This document shows positions 16,638 to 25,734 of a stretch of 64,000 nucleotides of DNA, piece after piece. Under the pieces are notes generated by a model. The model had not been told where the DNA came from. It did not search any database and worked only from the letters and a program-made list of their open reading frames with translations. Origin of the DNA: CAWHXG01 sp963833235 (GTDB taxonomy: Bacteria > Pseudomonadota > Alphaproteobacteria > Rhodobacterales > Rhodobacteraceae); assembly GCA_963833235.1 (NCBI GenBank), contig CAWHXG010000001.1, positions 558,001 through 622,000 on the forward strand, read 5' to 3'. The translations under genes were made by a program, and so were the position numbers. The stretch's first letter is position 1. Each line of letters opens with the position of its first letter.

Positions 16638-18296
16638 TCAGATTTGCACGCCGTGGCGATCGCGCAGGACAGCCCGTGTCTGGTCCATCTCGGACGCCAT
16701 GCGCGCCTTGTCCCAGCCCAACGCCACGCCCGCGGTGGCGCAGATCCGGTCGCACAGGGGTGGCGTCAGCCGTCCGGTGATCGCCAAAGGGGTGCGGCGC
16801 AGCAAGATGTCCTGAAGATGCTCGACACGTTCATTGAGGGCGATCCAGTCAATTTCCTGCGCGGTGAAATCCGGCGCGTCTGGCAGGGGATCGGGCGTCG
16901 CGCCCTCATGCATCGCCACATGCTCTGCCGTCGTGCCGTAACGGTCCAGCAGCACGCGAAGGCGGGCGGATTGGCCGCCGGTCTGCCGGGCGACACGCGC
17001 CACCCAGACGTCGCGCGCCGTCTCACCGTCGGGCCAGTCGCGCCCGCCGCCAATCGCCAGATCGTCGGTCGCACGACGGCGCGCCCGGCCCAGATCCGCC
17101 AGCACAAGGTCCGCCACCTGCGCCGAGAACGCCCGGAACGTCGTCCACTTGCCGCCTACCAGCGACACGACCGGGAAGGGCCGCGCGTCGGTCGCGTCCA
17201 GAACGGGCATGGAATGATCGCGCGAGATCAGGCCGGGCGCCACACCGGCCGAGTTCGGCAAGGGGCGCAGGCCGGTATAAGCGAAGACGATCTGGTTGTT
17301 GTGGAACGCCAGCCCAGGCAGCAGGCCGCGCAGGGCCTGCATGAAATACGCCGTCTCATCTTCGGTGCAGAAGATACGGTCGGGGTCGTCGGCGGGAATG
17401 TCGGTCGATCCCACCAGCGCGCGCCCCAGATAGGGAAAGACCAGCAGAATGCGGCCATCGCTGCCTTCGAAATAGATCATGCGCCCGTCGAGTTGCGCCA
17501 TCAGTTCGGGGTGATCCAGCAGGATATGCGACCCCTTCGTGCCGCCGATCAGCGCCGTTTCCGTCCCCAGCGACGCGTTGACCCGGTCGATCCACGGACC
17601 GGCGGCGTTGACCACATGACGCGGGCGCAGCAGCATCGTCGTGCCATCCGGTCGCGCAATTGACACGATACCGCTGCGCTGCCCGACGACCCCGGACCAG
17701 TTCAGCGCCTGCGATGCGGGGCTGGCGCTTAATCCGTCCTGCACCAGTTCCAGCACCAGTCGCTCGGGGCCGGTGACGGCAGCGTCGTAATACGCGCCGA
17801 CGGCCTTGATGCGCGGCGTCAAAGCCGGGATTTGCGCCCGCGCGCGACTGCGCGACAGCATGGCGTGGCGGGGCATCCGGCGCGCGCGCTTGCCGAAATG
17901 GTCATAGATCGACAGCCCGATCTTGATCAGCACCGCCCCCCGTCCGCGCGGCGCGGTCGTCGACCCGCACAGGGTGCGGAGGGCGGCCCACACCCCCTCC
18001 GTCCACGAGAGGATCGGAATCAGCGTAGGAAGCGGTTTGACCAGATGCGGGGCGTTTGCCAGCAGCAGGTTCCGCTCATACGTCGATTCTGCCACCAGCC
18101 GGAATTCGCCCGTCTCGAGGTATTTCAGACCGCCGTGGATCAGGCGCGACGGCGCGGCGCTGGTGCCCGATCCGAAATCGCCCTTGTCCACGATGGCGCA
18201 GGTCAGCCCCTGTTCGCACAGGTCGCGGAAGACGCCCGCGCCGTTGATGCCCCCGCCGACGATCAGGACGTCGACCTGCGTTGCCGTGTCAGTCAT
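16638..18296 (-). CDS. GlpD/EryB-family FAD-dependent polyol-phosphate dehydrogenase
   Basis: An intact 552-residue flavoprotein of the glycerol-3-phosphate dehydrogenase family. The FAD motif DVLIVGGGINGAGVFRDLC opens the protein; APSRLIHGGLKYLETGEFR, NAAGPWIDRVN, GSTDIPADDPDRIF and LVGGKWTTFRAF are all family blocks. A DAO_C domain fills the C-terminal 150 residues. Family enzymes oxidise a polyol phosphate and feed electrons to quinone. Its start overlaps the kinase gene by 8 bases, so kinase and dehydrogenase act in sequence. A second, rightward eryB-like gene exists in the locus, so this one may serve another polyol or glycerol. Substrate not provable here. Confidence 0.85.
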   Translation of the reverse strand: MTDTATQVDVLIVGGGINGAGVFRDLCEQGLTCAIVDKGDFGSGTSAAPSRLIHGGLKYLETGEFRLVAESTYERNLLLANAPHLVKPLPTLIPILSWTEGVWAALRTLCGSTTAPRGRGAVLIKIGLSIYDHFGKRARRMPRHAMLSRSRARAQIPALTPRIKAVGAYYDAAVTGPERLVLELVQDGLSASPASQALNWSGVVGQRSGIVSIARPDGTTMLLRPRHVVNAAGPWIDRVNASLGTETALIGGTKGSHILLDHPELMAQLDGRMIYFEGSDGRILLVFPYLGRALVGSTDIPADDPDRIFCTEDETAYFMQALRGLLPGLAFHNNQIVFAYTGLRPLPNSAGVAPGLISRDHSMPVLDATDARPFPVVSLVGGKWTTFRAFSAQVADLVLADLGRARRRATDDLAIGGGRDWPDGETARDVWVARVARQTGGQSARLRVLLDRYGTTAEHVAMHEGATPDPLPDAPDFTAQEIDWIALNERVEHLQDILLRRTPLAITGRLTPPLCDRICATAGVALGWDKARMASEMDQTRAVLRDRHGVQI

Positions 18297-19812
18297 GCAA
18301 CGGGGGCCTCTCCATCTGTCCCAACGACTTAAGCTGCGGCCAGATCGTCGCCAAATCGCGGCTGACCGACAGGTAGGTCTCGAAGCGCGCCTGGTAGTGC
18401 GTCTGCCGCGCGGGGTCGGGCGTGAAGGTGGTCGATATGGCCTCCAGATCGCGCGGATCGGCGTCGAAACCGGCGAACGCGCCCACGGCTGCGCCCGCGC
18501 ACAGGGCCGCGCCCCAGGCCGCGGGTTCTTCGGTGTCGGTCACCGTCACGGGCATCCCCAGTACATCGGCGAACAGTTGCGCGACTACCGGATTGCGCGA
18601 CGCGCCCCCGGTCAGCCGGGCAGTCTCGGCGGCGAAGGGCGCGCGCAACGCATCGACGTGCTGGCGATGGTTGAACACGATGCCTTCCAGCAAAGCTGCC
18701 AGCATATCCCCGCGATCGTGCCAGCCGCGCAGCCCCAGAAAGCCCGCGCTGGGGACCGTCCCCATCGGCGCGCCGAACAGATACGGATGATACAGGATGG
18801 ATGACGGGCGGCTGAGGCCGGCCGAAATCTCGGGTGCCAGCGCCGTGTGGATCGACCTGTCCCCACGGTTGTCGGTGCCGAGATTTTCCAGAAACCAGTC
18901 ATAATTCGCGGTCGAGGCGGGCGAGATCGCCATGTGGTTGTACAGACCCGGCGCGATGGCCGCGCGGCAAAACCAGTCGGCGTGCATCCGCGGCACCGCC
19001 GCCACGCATTGGTTGATGGAATAGGTGCCCGCCACGATCCCCACGACACCTGCACGATGCGCCCCGATGCCCAGTGCCGACGCGGTGACATCGTGCAATC
19101 CGGCAGCAACGGGCGTGCCCGCGCGCAGGCCGCTCAGTCGGCCGGCGTCTTCGGTGACGTGACCGACGATGGCGTCTGACGCGCTGACCGGGGGCAGAGC
19201 GGGGCGCAGATCCGACAGGCCGAACAGCGCCAGCGCGTCGTCGCTGTGTCGTTGCGTGTGGACATCCGCGAAGGATGTGCTGGCCTCGGTCCGGTCGGTC
19301 CCGATGGTCCCCGTCAGACAAAAGCGCAGCCAGTCCTTTGCCGCGAAGGCGGTCCCGATCCGCGCGAAGCGGTCGGGTTGGTGGTCGCGGATCCACGCCA
19401 GCAACGCCGACGGGGCCGAGGCATGGGGGAACTGCCCGGTTATCGGCAGCGCCGCTGCTGCCACTCCATCGCTTTTCCACGCCGCCACCACATCGCCCGC
19501 GCGACTGTCCAGCGACAGGACGCCGTGGCCCAGCGGCGCGTTCGCCCGGTCCAGCAAGTAAACCCCGTCGCCGTGGGCCGTCGCGGCTACGGCGATGATG
19601 TCTTTGGGGTCGGTGCCGCTGGCCGCCATTACTTCGGCAATGGCCGATGCCGTCCCGGCCCACATCGCATCCATATCACGCTCGACCATCCGCGGGCCGG
19701 GCATCAGTTGCGCAAGATTGCGCCGCGCGACGGCCACCTGCCGCCCCGACAGATCGAAGATCACCGCCTTGGTGACGGTCAGTCCGCTGTCGACGGCCAG
19801 CAGGCGGGGCAT
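18289..19812 (-). CDS. FGGY-family carbohydrate/polyol kinase
   Basis: A 507-residue sugar or polyol kinase with the two actin-like ATPase domains. It starts MPRLLAVDSGLTVTKAVIFD, the phosphate-1 motif of FGGY kinases. The ADP-binding part near residue 410 reads ARLTGGASRNPVVAQLFADV, followed by EEPAAWGAALCAGAAVG. It resembles xylulokinase/LyxK-like proteins more than glycerol kinase. It is intact, unlike eryA on the other strand. It lies 3 bases downstream of the RpiB-type gene and overlaps the dehydrogenase, so it belongs to the leftward operon. Which polyol it phosphorylates is unknown. Confidence 0.87.
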   Translation of the reverse strand: MPRLLAVDSGLTVTKAVIFDLSGRQVAVARRNLAQLMPGPRMVERDMDAMWAGTASAIAEVMAASGTDPKDIIAVAATAHGDGVYLLDRANAPLGHGVLSLDSRAGDVVAAWKSDGVAAAALPITGQFPHASAPSALLAWIRDHQPDRFARIGTAFAAKDWLRFCLTGTIGTDRTEASTSFADVHTQRHSDDALALFGLSDLRPALPPVSASDAIVGHVTEDAGRLSGLRAGTPVAAGLHDVTASALGIGAHRAGVVGIVAGTYSINQCVAAVPRMHADWFCRAAIAPGLYNHMAISPASTANYDWFLENLGTDNRGDRSIHTALAPEISAGLSRPSSILYHPYLFGAPMGTVPSAGFLGLRGWHDRGDMLAALLEGIVFNHRQHVDALRAPFAAETARLTGGASRNPVVAQLFADVLGMPVTVTDTEEPAAWGAALCAGAAVGAFAGFDADPRDLEAISTTFTPDPARQTHYQARFETYLSVSRDLATIWPQLKSLGQMERPPLHD

Positions 19813-19815
19813 GGA

Positions 19816-20271
19816 TCAGGCCTTGGAGTATTTCGCGTCAACGGCGTCGATGGCGTCCACGTTGCCGGCCGATTTGCCGTTCGGATCGAAGGTGGCGCCA
19901 AGGAAAGCGTCGGCGATGTCCTTGGCCAGCTCGGCCCCGATCACCCGCGCGCCCATCGTGATGATCTGCGCGTTGTTGGACGTCGCGGCCTTTCCCGCGG
20001 AATAGGTGTCATGGCATTGCGCGGCGCGGATACCGGGCACCTTGTTGGCGGACAGGCACACGCCGATGCCGGTTCCGCAAACCAGAATGGCACGGTCGTA
20101 GTCGCCTGCGATGACCGCCGAGGCCACCCGGTCCGCCATGTTGGCATAGAAATCGTCGGGTCCAGCCTCGGTGCACGAGATCTCGGAGACGTCATGCGCG
20201 CCCCCGAGGTGATTGGCCAGGGTTCTCGCCAGACCCTCACCCGCGCTGTCGCCCGCAACTGCAATTTTCAT
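19816..20271 (-). CDS. eryI: RpiB/LacAB-family isomerase, EryI-like
   Basis: A 151-residue RpiB-family protein: MKIAVAGDSAGEGLA at the start, then DYDRAILVCGTGIGVCLSANK and NNAQIITMGARVIG, which carry the catalytic Cys and phosphate-binding residues of the family. In Brucella the RpiB homologue EryI makes D-erythrose-4-phosphate in erythritol breakdown; that role is assigned here because a TpiA homologue and eryABCD-like genes lie beside it. Symbol given by context. 19 bases separate it from the TpiA-type gene. Confidence 0.75.
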   Translation of the reverse strand: MKIAVAGDSAGEGLARTLANHLGGAHDVSEISCTEAGPDDFYANMADRVASAVIAGDYDRAILVCGTGIGVCLSANKVPGIRAAQCHDTYSAGKAATSNNAQIITMGARVIGAELAKDIADAFLGATFDPNGKSAGNVDAIDAVDAKYSKA

Positions 20272-20290
20272 TTCATTGTCCTTCGATTTG

Positions 20291-21052
20291 TCAAAGTGTG
20301 GCGGCGCAGCGGGTCAGAATGTCCAGGTATCCGGCGATATTCCAGGCCGCGCGTCCGATGAAAAGTCCATCAATAGCGGGGCAACGGACCATATCTTCGC
20401 AATTGTCGGGGTTCACCGATCCGCCGTAGAGACAGGGCACCCTGCGGCCCAGCACATCGCCCGCGACGGCGGTGATCTCCGCCTGCCGCGCGTCTGCATA
20501 GTCCGACGTGGCGGGGATGCCGTTGTCGCCGATGGCCCATACCGGCTCATAGGCCAGCAGGATCGGCCCGGATTTCTGCACGTCCGTCAGGCGGCCAAGC
20601 GCGCCCTGCACCTGAGCGGCCAGCACGTCGCGTGCGCGGCCGGCTTCACGCTGCTCCAGAGTTTCGCCGATACAGATCAGCGGGGTCAGGCCGTGGCGCG
20701 CGGCGGCGGCGACCTTCAGGCCGACGGTTTCATCCGTTTCGCCGAAATGCGCGCGGCGCTCGGAGTGGCCCAGTTCGACCAGGTCAAGGCCGCAATCGAC
20801 CAGCATGGGGGCCGAAACTTCGCCGGTCCAGGCACCCGCGTCGTCCCAATGCATGTTCTGCGCGCCGACCTTGACCGGGGTGTCCGACAGGATCTGCGCA
20901 ACCTCGCGGACGGCGGTAAAGGGCGGGATGACGAACCGCTGGATGCGTGGATCATGACCCGAATGGGCAAGCGTTGCCGCGAAGGCCTCGGCCTCGGCCA
21001 GCGTCTTGTTCATCTTCCAGCTCGTGCCGATCCAAAGGACGGGTTCTGTCAT
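20291..21052 (-). CDS. eryH: Triosephosphate isomerase-family protein, EryH-like
   Basis: A 253-residue TIM barrel of the TpiA family: WIGTSWKMNKTLAEAEAFA at the N-terminus, the catalytic His in ELGHSERR, the catalytic Glu in LAYEPVWAIGDNG and the phosphate loop YGGSVNP. Length is normal. In Brucella a TpiA homologue, EryH, isomerises a tetrulose phosphate in erythritol degradation, and TpiA-RpiB pairs recur in alphaproteobacterial erythritol loci. The context beside EryI and a sugar importer favours this over glycolytic triosephosphate isomerase. A separate housekeeping tpiA should exist elsewhere in the genome. Confidence 0.78.
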   Translation of the reverse strand: MTEPVLWIGTSWKMNKTLAEAEAFAATLAHSGHDPRIQRFVIPPFTAVREVAQILSDTPVKVGAQNMHWDDAGAWTGEVSAPMLVDCGLDLVELGHSERRAHFGETDETVGLKVAAAARHGLTPLICIGETLEQREAGRARDVLAAQVQGALGRLTDVQKSGPILLAYEPVWAIGDNGIPATSDYADARQAEITAVAGDVLGRRVPCLYGGSVNPDNCEDMVRCPAIDGLFIGRAAWNIAGYLDILTRCAATL

Positions 21053-21135
21053 CGGGCGGTCCTTCCGTCCGGTGGTGTTGGCCGATGTCCGGCCAACTCC
21101 GTTTGCATCTTGTCAGATGGCCCGAAGGCGATCCC

Positions 21136-22083
21136 TCATTCGCTCAGCGTGAAGGGCGCCGAGTAATTGTCCACGTTGTCGGCAGTAATCAGCAGGCAGT
21201 CGAACAGCTGCTTTTCTTCGGCAACCATCGGTTCGCCGTTCTTGATGTAGTGATCGGCCTGCATGACCGCTTCGCGGGCGAAGACAGCGACCGGCTGGAG
21301 GACGGTATAGGCCATCTCGCCGCTTTTAACTGCCTCGACCGCGTCGGGCGATCCGTCGAAGCCGCCAATGGTGACGCCGTCCAGACGCCCGGCTTCCTTC
21401 AGCGCGGCGATGGCGCCAAGGGCCATTTCGTCGTTGCCGGCGATTACGGCGTCGATGGTGTCGTTGGCCTGAATGATCGACTGCATCTTGTTGTAGCCTT
21501 GGGTGCGGTCCCAATTGGCTACTTCCTCGGCCACCTTCTCAAGTCCTGGGTATTGTCCAAGCACGGTGTTGTAGCCGTTGGACCGTGTGGCGGCGTTGTT
21601 GTCGGCGGGGTTGCCGAAGAATTCGACGTATTTGGCTTCGTCGCCCACGGCCTGTTGAAACTGCACGGCACCCAGTGCGGCGCCTTGAGCGTTGTTGGAG
21701 ACCAGCTGCGCGATGGCGATGCCGGCCTCGTTGATTTCAGCGTTCACCAGAAAGACGGGGATGCCCGCTTCGGTTGCCTTGCGCACCACGCCCACGGATC
21801 CGTCAGCATTGGCGGGGTCCAGAACGATGGCCTTGGCGCCGTTGGTGATGGCGGCGTCGACCAGATTGGATTCGACGTTGGTATCGCCCTTGTGGGCGGT
21901 GACGTTCGCCTCGTATCCCAGTTCCTCGGCGGTGTTCTTCGCCACTTCGCCTTCAGTGAACCAGTAGGGGTTCGCAGGGTCGTTCACGATGATCGAGATC
22001 AGGCCTTCGGCGGATGCCGCGCCGGCCATCAGTGGCAGCGCGACGACGGTCGCCAGGATCGTGCGGCGTGTGAAGTTCATCAT
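21136..22083 (-). CDS. Ribose-type ABC transporter periplasmic binding protein
   Basis: A 315-residue solute-binding protein (peripla_BP_4, RbsB type). A Sec signal peptide spans about residues 1-26 (RRTILATVVALPLMAGAASA). The mature part begins EGLISIIVNDPANPYWFTEG, and later TIDAVIAGNDEMALGAIAAL and VTIGGFDGSPDAVEAVKSGE are typical of the family. The gene is intact and is the last of the leftward importer set, after DUF2291, ATPase and permease. In rhizobial and Brucella ery loci the equivalent importer takes up erythritol; the ligand here is inferred. Start could also be the second Met at 22080. Confidence 0.88.
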   Translation of the reverse strand: MMNFTRRTILATVVALPLMAGAASAEGLISIIVNDPANPYWFTEGEVAKNTAEELGYEANVTAHKGDTNVESNLVDAAITNGAKAIVLDPANADGSVGVVRKATEAGIPVFLVNAEINEAGIAIAQLVSNNAQGAALGAVQFQQAVGDEAKYVEFFGNPADNNAATRSNGYNTVLGQYPGLEKVAEEVANWDRTQGYNKMQSIIQANDTIDAVIAGNDEMALGAIAALKEAGRLDGVTIGGFDGSPDAVEAVKSGEMAYTVLQPVAVFAREAVMQADHYIKNGEPMVAEEKQLFDCLLITADNVDNYSAPFTLSE

Positions 22084-22177
22084 TGTTGGTCTCTCCCTTG
22101 GTGTGTGCCGGTCATCGGCTTTGATCCGCGACGGGGTCTTGTGCCCCGGTGCGGTGGTGGTCTCGATGTGGGTTCGG

Positions 22178-23252
22178 TCAGCGCGCTCGTTTTGGGCCGC
22201 CCGACTGGATCGAATTCAGCATGACGGCCAGCACGATGACGGCGCCGGTAAAGACGGTCTGCCAGTAGGAACTGACCCCGATGATGACCAGCCCCGCGCC
22301 CAGAAACACGATCACGAAGGCACCCAGCAGCGTGCCGCCCACGGTGCCGCGCCCGCCCATCAGCGATGCGCCCCCGACGACGACGGCGGCAATGGCCGTC
22401 AGCTCATAGGTCGATCCGGCGGTTGGACCTGCGGAAGTCAGTTGCGAGCTGAGGACGATCCCCGCGATGGCCGCGCAGAGGCCCGACAGGACATAGACCC
22501 AGATATAGACGCGCTCGCACCGGTACGCCGGACAACTCGGCGGCGTTGGCGTTCCCGCCGGTGGAATACAGCCAGCGGCCGAAGGGCGTGCGCGACAGCA
22601 GGATAAAGGCGGCGATCGCGACGCCCGCCATCACGAAGATCCCGAACGGCACGCCCCACAGGCGGTTGAAGCCCAGCCACGCGAATCCGGTGTTGCCCAG
22701 TTCCGCCTTGCCCGACAGGTTGTTGAAGGTCAGCCCGTTGGTCATCAGCAACGCGACCCCGCGCGCGACGTACAGCGTGCCTAGCGTGGCCACGAAGGCC
22801 GGGACCTTGAAATGCGACACCAGCACACCGTTGATGACGCCCACGAAGGCCCCCATTGCCAGCGTGCAGATCACGACCGCCCAGACCGGCAGATACAGGA
22901 TGACGCCAAGGGCGGTCAGTTCGACCCCCTGCATCAGAAAGCCTGCGAAGACGCCGCACAGCGCCAGCGTCGATCCTACCGACAGGTCGATGCCGCCCGA
23001 CAGGATCACCAGCAGCATGCCGATGGCCAGCAGGCCGAAGATGGCGACCTGGCTGCTCATGATCAGGAAGTTCGAGACGCTGAAATAGTTCGGTGACAGG
23101 AACGAGAACACGATGATGATGGCCGATCAAGGCGAAGAACGCACGGCCTTCGAGGATCAGATGGATCACGTTGAACCCTTTGCCGCTCGACGGGGATTTT
23201 CCCGGTGCGGTGCTGTCTGATCGACAGTTTGCGATCCTTGTTGCTGCCTCAT
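22178..23252 (-). pseudogene. Ribose-type ABC transporter permease (frameshifted)
   Basis: An RbsC/BPD_transp_2 permease. Recognisable pieces in order are GRAFFALI, FSFLSPNYFSVSNFLIMSSQ, ILSGGIDLSVGSTLALCGV (the family signature) and, after a frame change, GGRGTVGGTLLGAFVIVFL. The ATG at 23252 overlaps the stop of the ATPase gene (ATGA). Reading needs frame changes near 23210, at about 23123 and at about 22515; the last two each fit one extra base. Hydrophobic segments and motifs are otherwise intact, so the breaks may be sequence errors. The product would be the membrane channel of the polyol importer. Confidence 0.8.
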
Positions 23253-24760
23253 GCGACCAGGCTTTCGCCCGAGGCGGCCATGATCGCCTCCTTCGACATA
23301 TGACCGGTGAATTCCGCCGCTATGACGCCCCGCCGCATGACGATGACGCGGTGCGCGATGGACAGGCATTCGCCTACCTCCGACGTGGTGAACAGCACCG
23401 CCATGCCGCTCCGGGCGTGGTCGGCGAGGATGCGGAACACCTCGGCCTTGGCGCCGACGTCGATGCCGCGGCTGGGTTCGTCCAGCAGCACGACCGGAAG
23501 GCTTGGTGGCCAGCATCTTGCCGATGACGACCTTCTGCTGGTTGCCGCCCGACAGCGATCCGATGGGAGCCTGCGGCCCGTCCGTCTTGACGGTCACCTG
23601 ACTGATCGCGGCGTCGACGATCCGGTCCTCGGCCCTTGGGTTGGTCAACAGCCCCTTGGTGAAGGTGCGGATCGACGCCAGCGACAGGTTGCGCCCAACG
23701 CTCATGGTCTGGACCAGCCCGTCGCGCTGGCGGTCCTCGGGCACCAGCACCAGACCCGCCGCGATGCGCTGAGCAATGCTCAGATGCGATAGATTTTGCC
23801 CGTGCAGCAGGACTCGCCCGCCGCTGGAGGGCAGGCGTCCGGCGGCGCATTCCATCAGCTTCGGTGCGCCCGGCGCCCATCAGGCCGTAGATGCACACGA
23901 TCTCGCCCGCATGGACCGTCAGATCCAGCCGGTCGACGGTCAGGCCGGTCCCGGACGCGGCCGGCACGCTGAGGTTATCGAACTGCAACGCGGGCGCACC
24001 CATGGCGTATCCGGTGGGCGGGCTGCCCAGATCGAAATTCTCGCCCACCATGTTGCGCACGATCCATTCCAGATCGATGTCGACCCGCGGGGCGGCGGCT
24101 GTCATCTCACCGTCGCGCAGCACCACGGCGTGATCGGTGATGGTCAGCGCCTCTTCCAGATGGTGCGAGATATAGACGATGGACACGCCCTTGGCCTTTA
24201 GGTCGTGAATGACCTTGAACAGCACCTCGACTTCTGATGCCGACAACGCCGAAGTGGGTTCGTCCATGATCAGGATGCGCGAATTGACGGACAGCGCGCG
24301 GGCGATCTCGACGATCTGCTGCTGGCCCAGCCGCAGATCTTCTATCGTGGTCAGCGGATCGATATCTTCTTCCAGCTCGGCCATCAGGGCGCGGGCCTGA
24401 CGTTCTTCCTCGGCGAAGTTGACGCCACCGGGGCCGGTGATCTCGCGCCCCATGAAGATGTTGTCGCGGACATTCATGTTGGGGGCCAGCGACAGTTCCT
24501 GATGAATGATCGAGATGCCCAGATGGCGAGCCTCGACCGTCGAGCGGATCGTCACGGATTTGCCGTTCAGCGACAATTGCCCGCTGGTGGGAAGTTGCAC
24601 GCCCGACAGGATCTTCATCAGCGTCGACTTACCCGCGCCGTTTTCGCCGAACAATGTCGTGACCTGACCCGCGATGCACATCGAAATTGACGCTCTTCAG
24701 CGCGTGGACTGCCCCGAAGGATTTCGCCACGTCGCGGGCGGTCAGAACGATGTTCGGCAT
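23249..24760 (-). pseudogene. Sugar ABC transporter ATPase, tandem domains (frameshifted)
   Basis: An RbsA-type ATPase of two fused ABC domains, about 500 residues. Domain 1 has Walker A FGENGAGKSTLMKILSG, signature LRLGQQQIVEIARALS and Walker B RILIMDEPTSALSASE. Domain 2 has IGSLSGGNQQKVVIGKMLA and LDEPSRGIDVGAKAEVF. Three frame changes are needed, near 24678, 23865 and 23498, each fitting one extra base. The start MPNIVLTARDVAKSFGAVH at 24760 sits 10 bases after the DUF2291 stop. No catalytic residue is lost, so the enzyme may be functional if the breaks are sequencing artefacts. Confidence 0.82.
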
Positions 24761-24770
24761 GCCGAGGATG

Positions 24771-25429
24771 TCATTCCTGCACCTCGAGGGCGACGGGTGT
24801 GACCAGCCAGTTGCTGGGATTGATAAGGGTGAACGCGCCGCTCAGCGTGACTGTCTTGCCGGTCAGATCGTCTCGCGGTCCAGATCAGCCAGAACCGCAT
24901 CGGCCATCGCGCGGTTCAAGCCCGCGCCGGCGTTCTGGTATTCGATCTGGTTCTTGAACGCACCGAAGTCGATGTCGCCGGGAAAATCGCGCAATTCGGT
25001 GCCGTTGATGGCCGGCCCGGTCTGGACGCGGATGCCGGTGCCCTCGGGCATGTCGGGCACATCGACGGTGAAAATGCCCGACGACCCTTCCCCAACGACC
25101 CCGGTCATCTGGACTGCCAGTACCGGAAAGGCCCCCGCCACGGTGCCATACGCGGCGATGGTTGCGTCCTTGTCGGCTGCCAGACCTTCGGCCAAGGCCT
25201 GGGCGTCTGCCGCGCGGCTGACGATGACGTCCCGGACACGCGGAAATTCATCGGCGCCGAATCTATCGGGATCGAACGCCTGCTGGCGCAGGTCGCCGTC
25301 GGAACCGATCCGGACGACATGGGTGTCCAGCGCCATGGCCGCGACCAACGCGACCACCACGCCTCCGACGATGAGGTTTCGGCGCGACAAAACGGACGAT
25401 TCGCCCGGAACGGCCGTGGAATCAGCCAT
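24771..25429 (-). pseudogene. DUF2291-family lipoprotein-like protein (frameshift near C-terminus)
   Basis: About 219 codons. An N-terminal membrane anchor (about residues 18-35) is followed by a periplasmic domain with FDPDRFGADEFPRVRD, GIRVQTGPAINGTELRDFPG and FGAFKNQIEYQNAGAGLN, characteristic of DUF2291, a family found beside ribose-type sugar importers in alphaproteobacteria. The frame breaks at about 24868, just before the last 30 residues, which continue (GKTVTLSGAFTLINPSNW) to a TGA at 24771. One missing base would restore it. It is the first gene of the leftward importer operon; its exact role in transport is not established. Confidence 0.72.
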
Positions 25430-25734
25430 GGCAGATACCCCCCTTTGCGCGGCCGAAAGCGTCGCGGCCCGATGATCCAGCGCCTGAGCTGGCCTGAACA
25501 ACTCGGGAACATGCGACGCAGCGTATGGCGGCCATTCCCCTCCCCCGTACCGCCGGAGGACTTGATCCCCGCAGGTGGTCCTGCCGTCCGCACCCGACCT
25601 TAACGGCCTGCGACAATCAGACCATAGGTGAAAGTAATTACTCTGTCTGCAAAAAAAATCACAAGTCCGGATTTTCTGTGCTATCTTCGACCAAGGCGCA
25701 GGCAGAGTGCAGGCGTCTGCAGGGAGGCGTCTCA
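25430..25734. promoter_or_regulatory. Divergent control region of the polyol locus
   Basis: A 305-base gap between the leftward importer operon and rightward eryABCD, so both promoters should be here. The part at 25610-25690 is notably A/T-rich. It contains the perfect 10-bp palindrome AGTAATTACT (25633-25642), a candidate operator for the SorC-type repressor encoded downstream. A strong ribosome site AGGGAGG ends 6 bases before the ATG at 25735. No gene is seen in the gap. Confidence 0.5.

Noticed and set aside
16638..19812. Ordinary glycerol catabolism (glpD, glpK)
   Set aside because: The kinase is closer to xylulokinase-like FGGY proteins and the neighbours are EryI/EryH-type isomerases; glycerol use is not excluded but is not the best reading.
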